A stretch of 7,237 bases of DNA, taken from positions 1 through 7,237 of the forward strand of contig CAJTOV010000179.1 of NCBI GenBank assembly GCA_910577765.1, given 5' to 3'. The position numbers and the translations under genes were made by a program. Origin of the DNA: an uncultured Lachnospiraceae bacterium (lineage in GTDB: Bacteria > Bacillota > Clostridia > Lachnospirales > Lachnospiraceae). Positions 5,939 through 7,237 of the stretch are shown in pieces; the first letter of the stretch is position 1; every line of letters starts with the position of its first letter. The notes below the pieces were generated by a model. It saw only the letters and a list, made by a program, of their open reading frames with translations, was not told where the DNA came from and did not search any database.

Positions 5939-6973
5939 TTACAGCGCCCCAACCGCCTGAACCACCTGCTCCACTTCCTCCTGGCCGGTGCTCCAGCCGG
6001 TGCAGAACCGGACGCAGGTCCGCCCGTCCTCCAGCTCTGCGTCCGGCTGAAAGACACAGACCTCTGCCAGCCGGTCCATCTGGTCCCTGTCCAGGATCAC
6101 GAACTGCTGGTTGGTCCGGCTTTCTATGTAGAAGGGAATCTGCTTCTTTGTAAATGCTTCCTTCAGGGCCATGGCCTTCCTGTCCGCCTCTTTTGTAATC
6201 TCAAAGTAAAGCCCGTCCTTAAAAAGAGCATAGAACTGGAGTCCCAGAAGCCACCCCTTGGCCAGCATTCCCCCATTCTGCTTCATATAGCTGCGGAAAT
6301 GGTCCCGGAGTACGGGATTGCAGATCACCACTGCCTCCCCAAACAGGGCGCCGCACTTGGTGCCTCCGATATAGAACACATCCGCCAGGGCTGCCAGGTC
6401 CGCCAGGGTCACATCGCACGCCTCAGACCCAAGGCCGTACCCCAGCCGGGCGCCGTCCACATAGAGATACATCCCGTATTCCCGGCACACCCTGTGAATG
6501 GCGGTCAGCTCTTCCTTGGAATAAATGGTTCCATATTCGGACGGAAAGGACAGGAATACCATCCTGGGCTCTGTCAGATGGTCATTGGGAACCGTGTCCC
6601 GGTATTTTTTCGCTTCCTTTTCAATGGCCTGGGCCGTCAGCTTCCCGTCTGTACCCGGAAGGGCATGGATCTTGTGGCCCGTATTCTCCACAGAGCCTGT
6701 CTCATGGTTCTGGATATGGCCGGTGTCCGCGCTGATGACCCCCTGGTAAGGCCGCAGGGCTGCCGCAATTACCGTAAAATTCACCTGGGTGCCCCCTGTC
6801 ATAAAGTGAATCTGTGCATCCTGGCCCCCCAGGTACTTGCGGATCTCCTGGGCGGCTTTTTCGCACCAGGCATCCTCTCCGTATCCGGGATAGCTTTCGT
6901 CATTGGTCTTTTGAAGCAGCTCCAGCACTGCCGGATGGGCTCCCCTGTTATAATCATTGTTCAAACGGATCAT
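5939..6973 (-). CDS. Threonine aldolase family PLP enzyme (low-specificity L-threonine aldolase-like)
   Basis: A 344-residue fold-type I PLP enzyme, matching the usual 330-350 of the family. Visible marks are NDYNRGAHP at the N-terminus, the phosphate-contact region TGGTQVN (59-65), DTGHIQNHETGS with a probable PLP-stacking His86, YVDGARLGYG (171-180) with the pyridine-N-binding Asp173, and GGTKCG with the Schiff-base Lys206. Family members cleave L-threonine or L-allo-threonine to glycine and acetaldehyde, although some act on other beta-hydroxy amino acids. The ATG at 6973 has a perfect AGGAGG seven bases upstream. A longer in-frame reading from 7138 adds residues without family character and is rejected. 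It lies 83 bases upstream of lysR on the same strand. Its link to the garD and transporter genes is not evident. Confidence 0.9.
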   Translation of the reverse strand: MIRLNNDYNRGAHPAVLELLQKTNDESYPGYGEDAWCEKAAQEIRKYLGGQDAQIHFMTGGTQVNFTVIAAALRPYQGVISADTGHIQNHETGSVENTGHKIHALPGTDGKLTAQAIEKEAKKYRDTVPNDHLTEPRMVFLSFPSEYGTIYSKEELTAIHRVCREYGMYLYVDGARLGYGLGSEACDVTLADLAALADVFYIGGTKCGALFGEAVVICNPVLRDHFRSYMKQNGGMLAKGWLLGLQFYALFKDGLYFEITKEADRKAMALKEAFTKKQIPFYIESRTNQQFVILDRDQMDRLAEVCVFQPDAELEDGRTCVRFCTGWSTGQEEVEQVVQAVGAL

Positions 6974-6984
6974 GTTCTTTCCTC

Positions 6985-7071
6985 CTAATATTTCCCGTGC
7001 ACCTGGTTTCCGGCAGGCCGGTACATCACTGCACCGGTTCCCGGGTAAATAGCGCCCGCTATTCCCGCCAT
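6985..7071 (-). other. Possible 28-codon coupled ORF or 3' remnant of a lost gene
   Basis: In a frame different from the aldolase, an ATG at 7071 opens MAGIAGAIYPGTGAVMYRPA and eight further residues, ending at a TAG (6987-6985) that lies inside the AGGAGG ribosome binding site of the aldolase. A stop codon within the next gene's ribosome binding site is typical of operon neighbours. The frame is open a little further upstream, to a TGA near 7104, and reads like ordinary protein. It may be the tail of a gene whose body has been lost, or a short leader peptide. A hairpin with arms AATAGCG/CGCTATT (7048-7063) lies in it. I do not recognise the product. Low confidence. Confidence 0.25.
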
Positions 7072-7194
7072 CTCTATGCCCGCCAGACCGGAGCACTGTC
7101 TTTCCCTTGATCATATCATCTGAAGACATCTTTTCCAAGTGAAATATGATCTTCTTTTGTTAGAAATATTGCTGCTGTTCACGGGGGGGGGCAT

Positions 7195-7223
7195 CTTCTT
7201 GTCCGGCTATGCCGGACAAGAAG
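7195..7223. repeat. Perfect 13-bp-arm hairpin at the right end
   Basis: CTTCTTGTCCGGC (7195-7207) and GCCGGACAAGAAG (7211-7223) are exact reverse complements around the loop TAT. The word GCATC lies on both sides (7191-7195 and 7223-7227 region), like a short direct repeat. No T tract follows on either strand. It looks like a repetitive extragenic palindrome or an element end. The preceding bases are GTTCACG plus a run of nine Gs (7183-7191). No gene is seen from 7139 to 7237. Confidence 0.5.
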
Positions 7224-7237
7224 CATCGGGCGTCCGC

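Noticed and set aside
6974..7138. In-frame N-terminal extension of the aldolase
   Set aside because: The added 55 residues show no family similarity, while a perfect AGGAGG stands just before the ATG at 6973 and the protein from there has the normal family start.
7183..7191. Run of nine Gs as a functional signal
   Set aside because: A single homopolymer may be a phase-variable tract or a sequencing error. It lies outside any gene frame I can support, so no function is claimed.
1..7237. CRISPR array, complete insertion sequence, tRNA or rRNA
   Set aside because: No regularly spaced direct repeats, transposase motifs or cloverleaf/rRNA sequence were seen on either strand.

Overview
The window looks like chromosomal DNA from an anaerobic Firmicute of class Clostridia, most likely a Lachnospiraceae-type gut bacterium. 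The signs are GC-rich genes separated by AT-rich intergenic DNA, strong AGGAGG-type ribosome binding sites, and a clostridial style of antitoxin/PIN pair and 2-hydroxycarboxylate transporter. No organism name can be fixed from the sequence alone.

Layout. At the left, one plus-strand gene (127-1644) encodes a full-length galactarate dehydratase (GarD). It has a clear promoter and an operator-like palindrome over its -35. All other genes lie on the minus strand and converge on garD. Bases 1645-2462 are mostly non-coding. They hold a long imperfect hairpin, an intact short antitoxin gene (1965-2171) with a palindromic operator, and behind it the wreck of its PIN/VapC toxin gene, whose N-terminal and C-terminal ends survive with the middle deleted. 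Next come an HSL-type alpha/beta hydrolase (2463-3374), a 2-hydroxycarboxylate (citrate/malate-type) transporter (3480-4802), a LysR-type regulator (4914-5855) and a threonine-aldolase-family PLP enzyme (5939-6973). The right end (6974-7237) is a leader with a possible remnant of another gene, a poly-G run and a perfect 13-bp-arm hairpin.

How the parts may work together. garD and the transporter share the same promoter core (TTTACT, 17 bp, TATAAT) and the string AATTTTACT across the -35, so they may be expressed together. A simple reading is a carboxylic/sugar-acid utilisation cluster: import of a hydroxy-acid, dehydration of galactarate by GarD, and control by the adjacent LysR protein. The transporter promoter sits inside the lysR terminator, so transcripts that start there should escape the terminator. 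The aldolase and hydrolase have no proven link to this pathway. No genes for the later steps (GarL, GarR, GarK) are present.

No complete insertion sequence, CRISPR array, tRNA or rRNA was seen. I found no convincing new multi-gene system. The most notable items are the internally deleted toxin next to an intact antitoxin, the promoter nested in a terminator, and the shared operator/promoter words.
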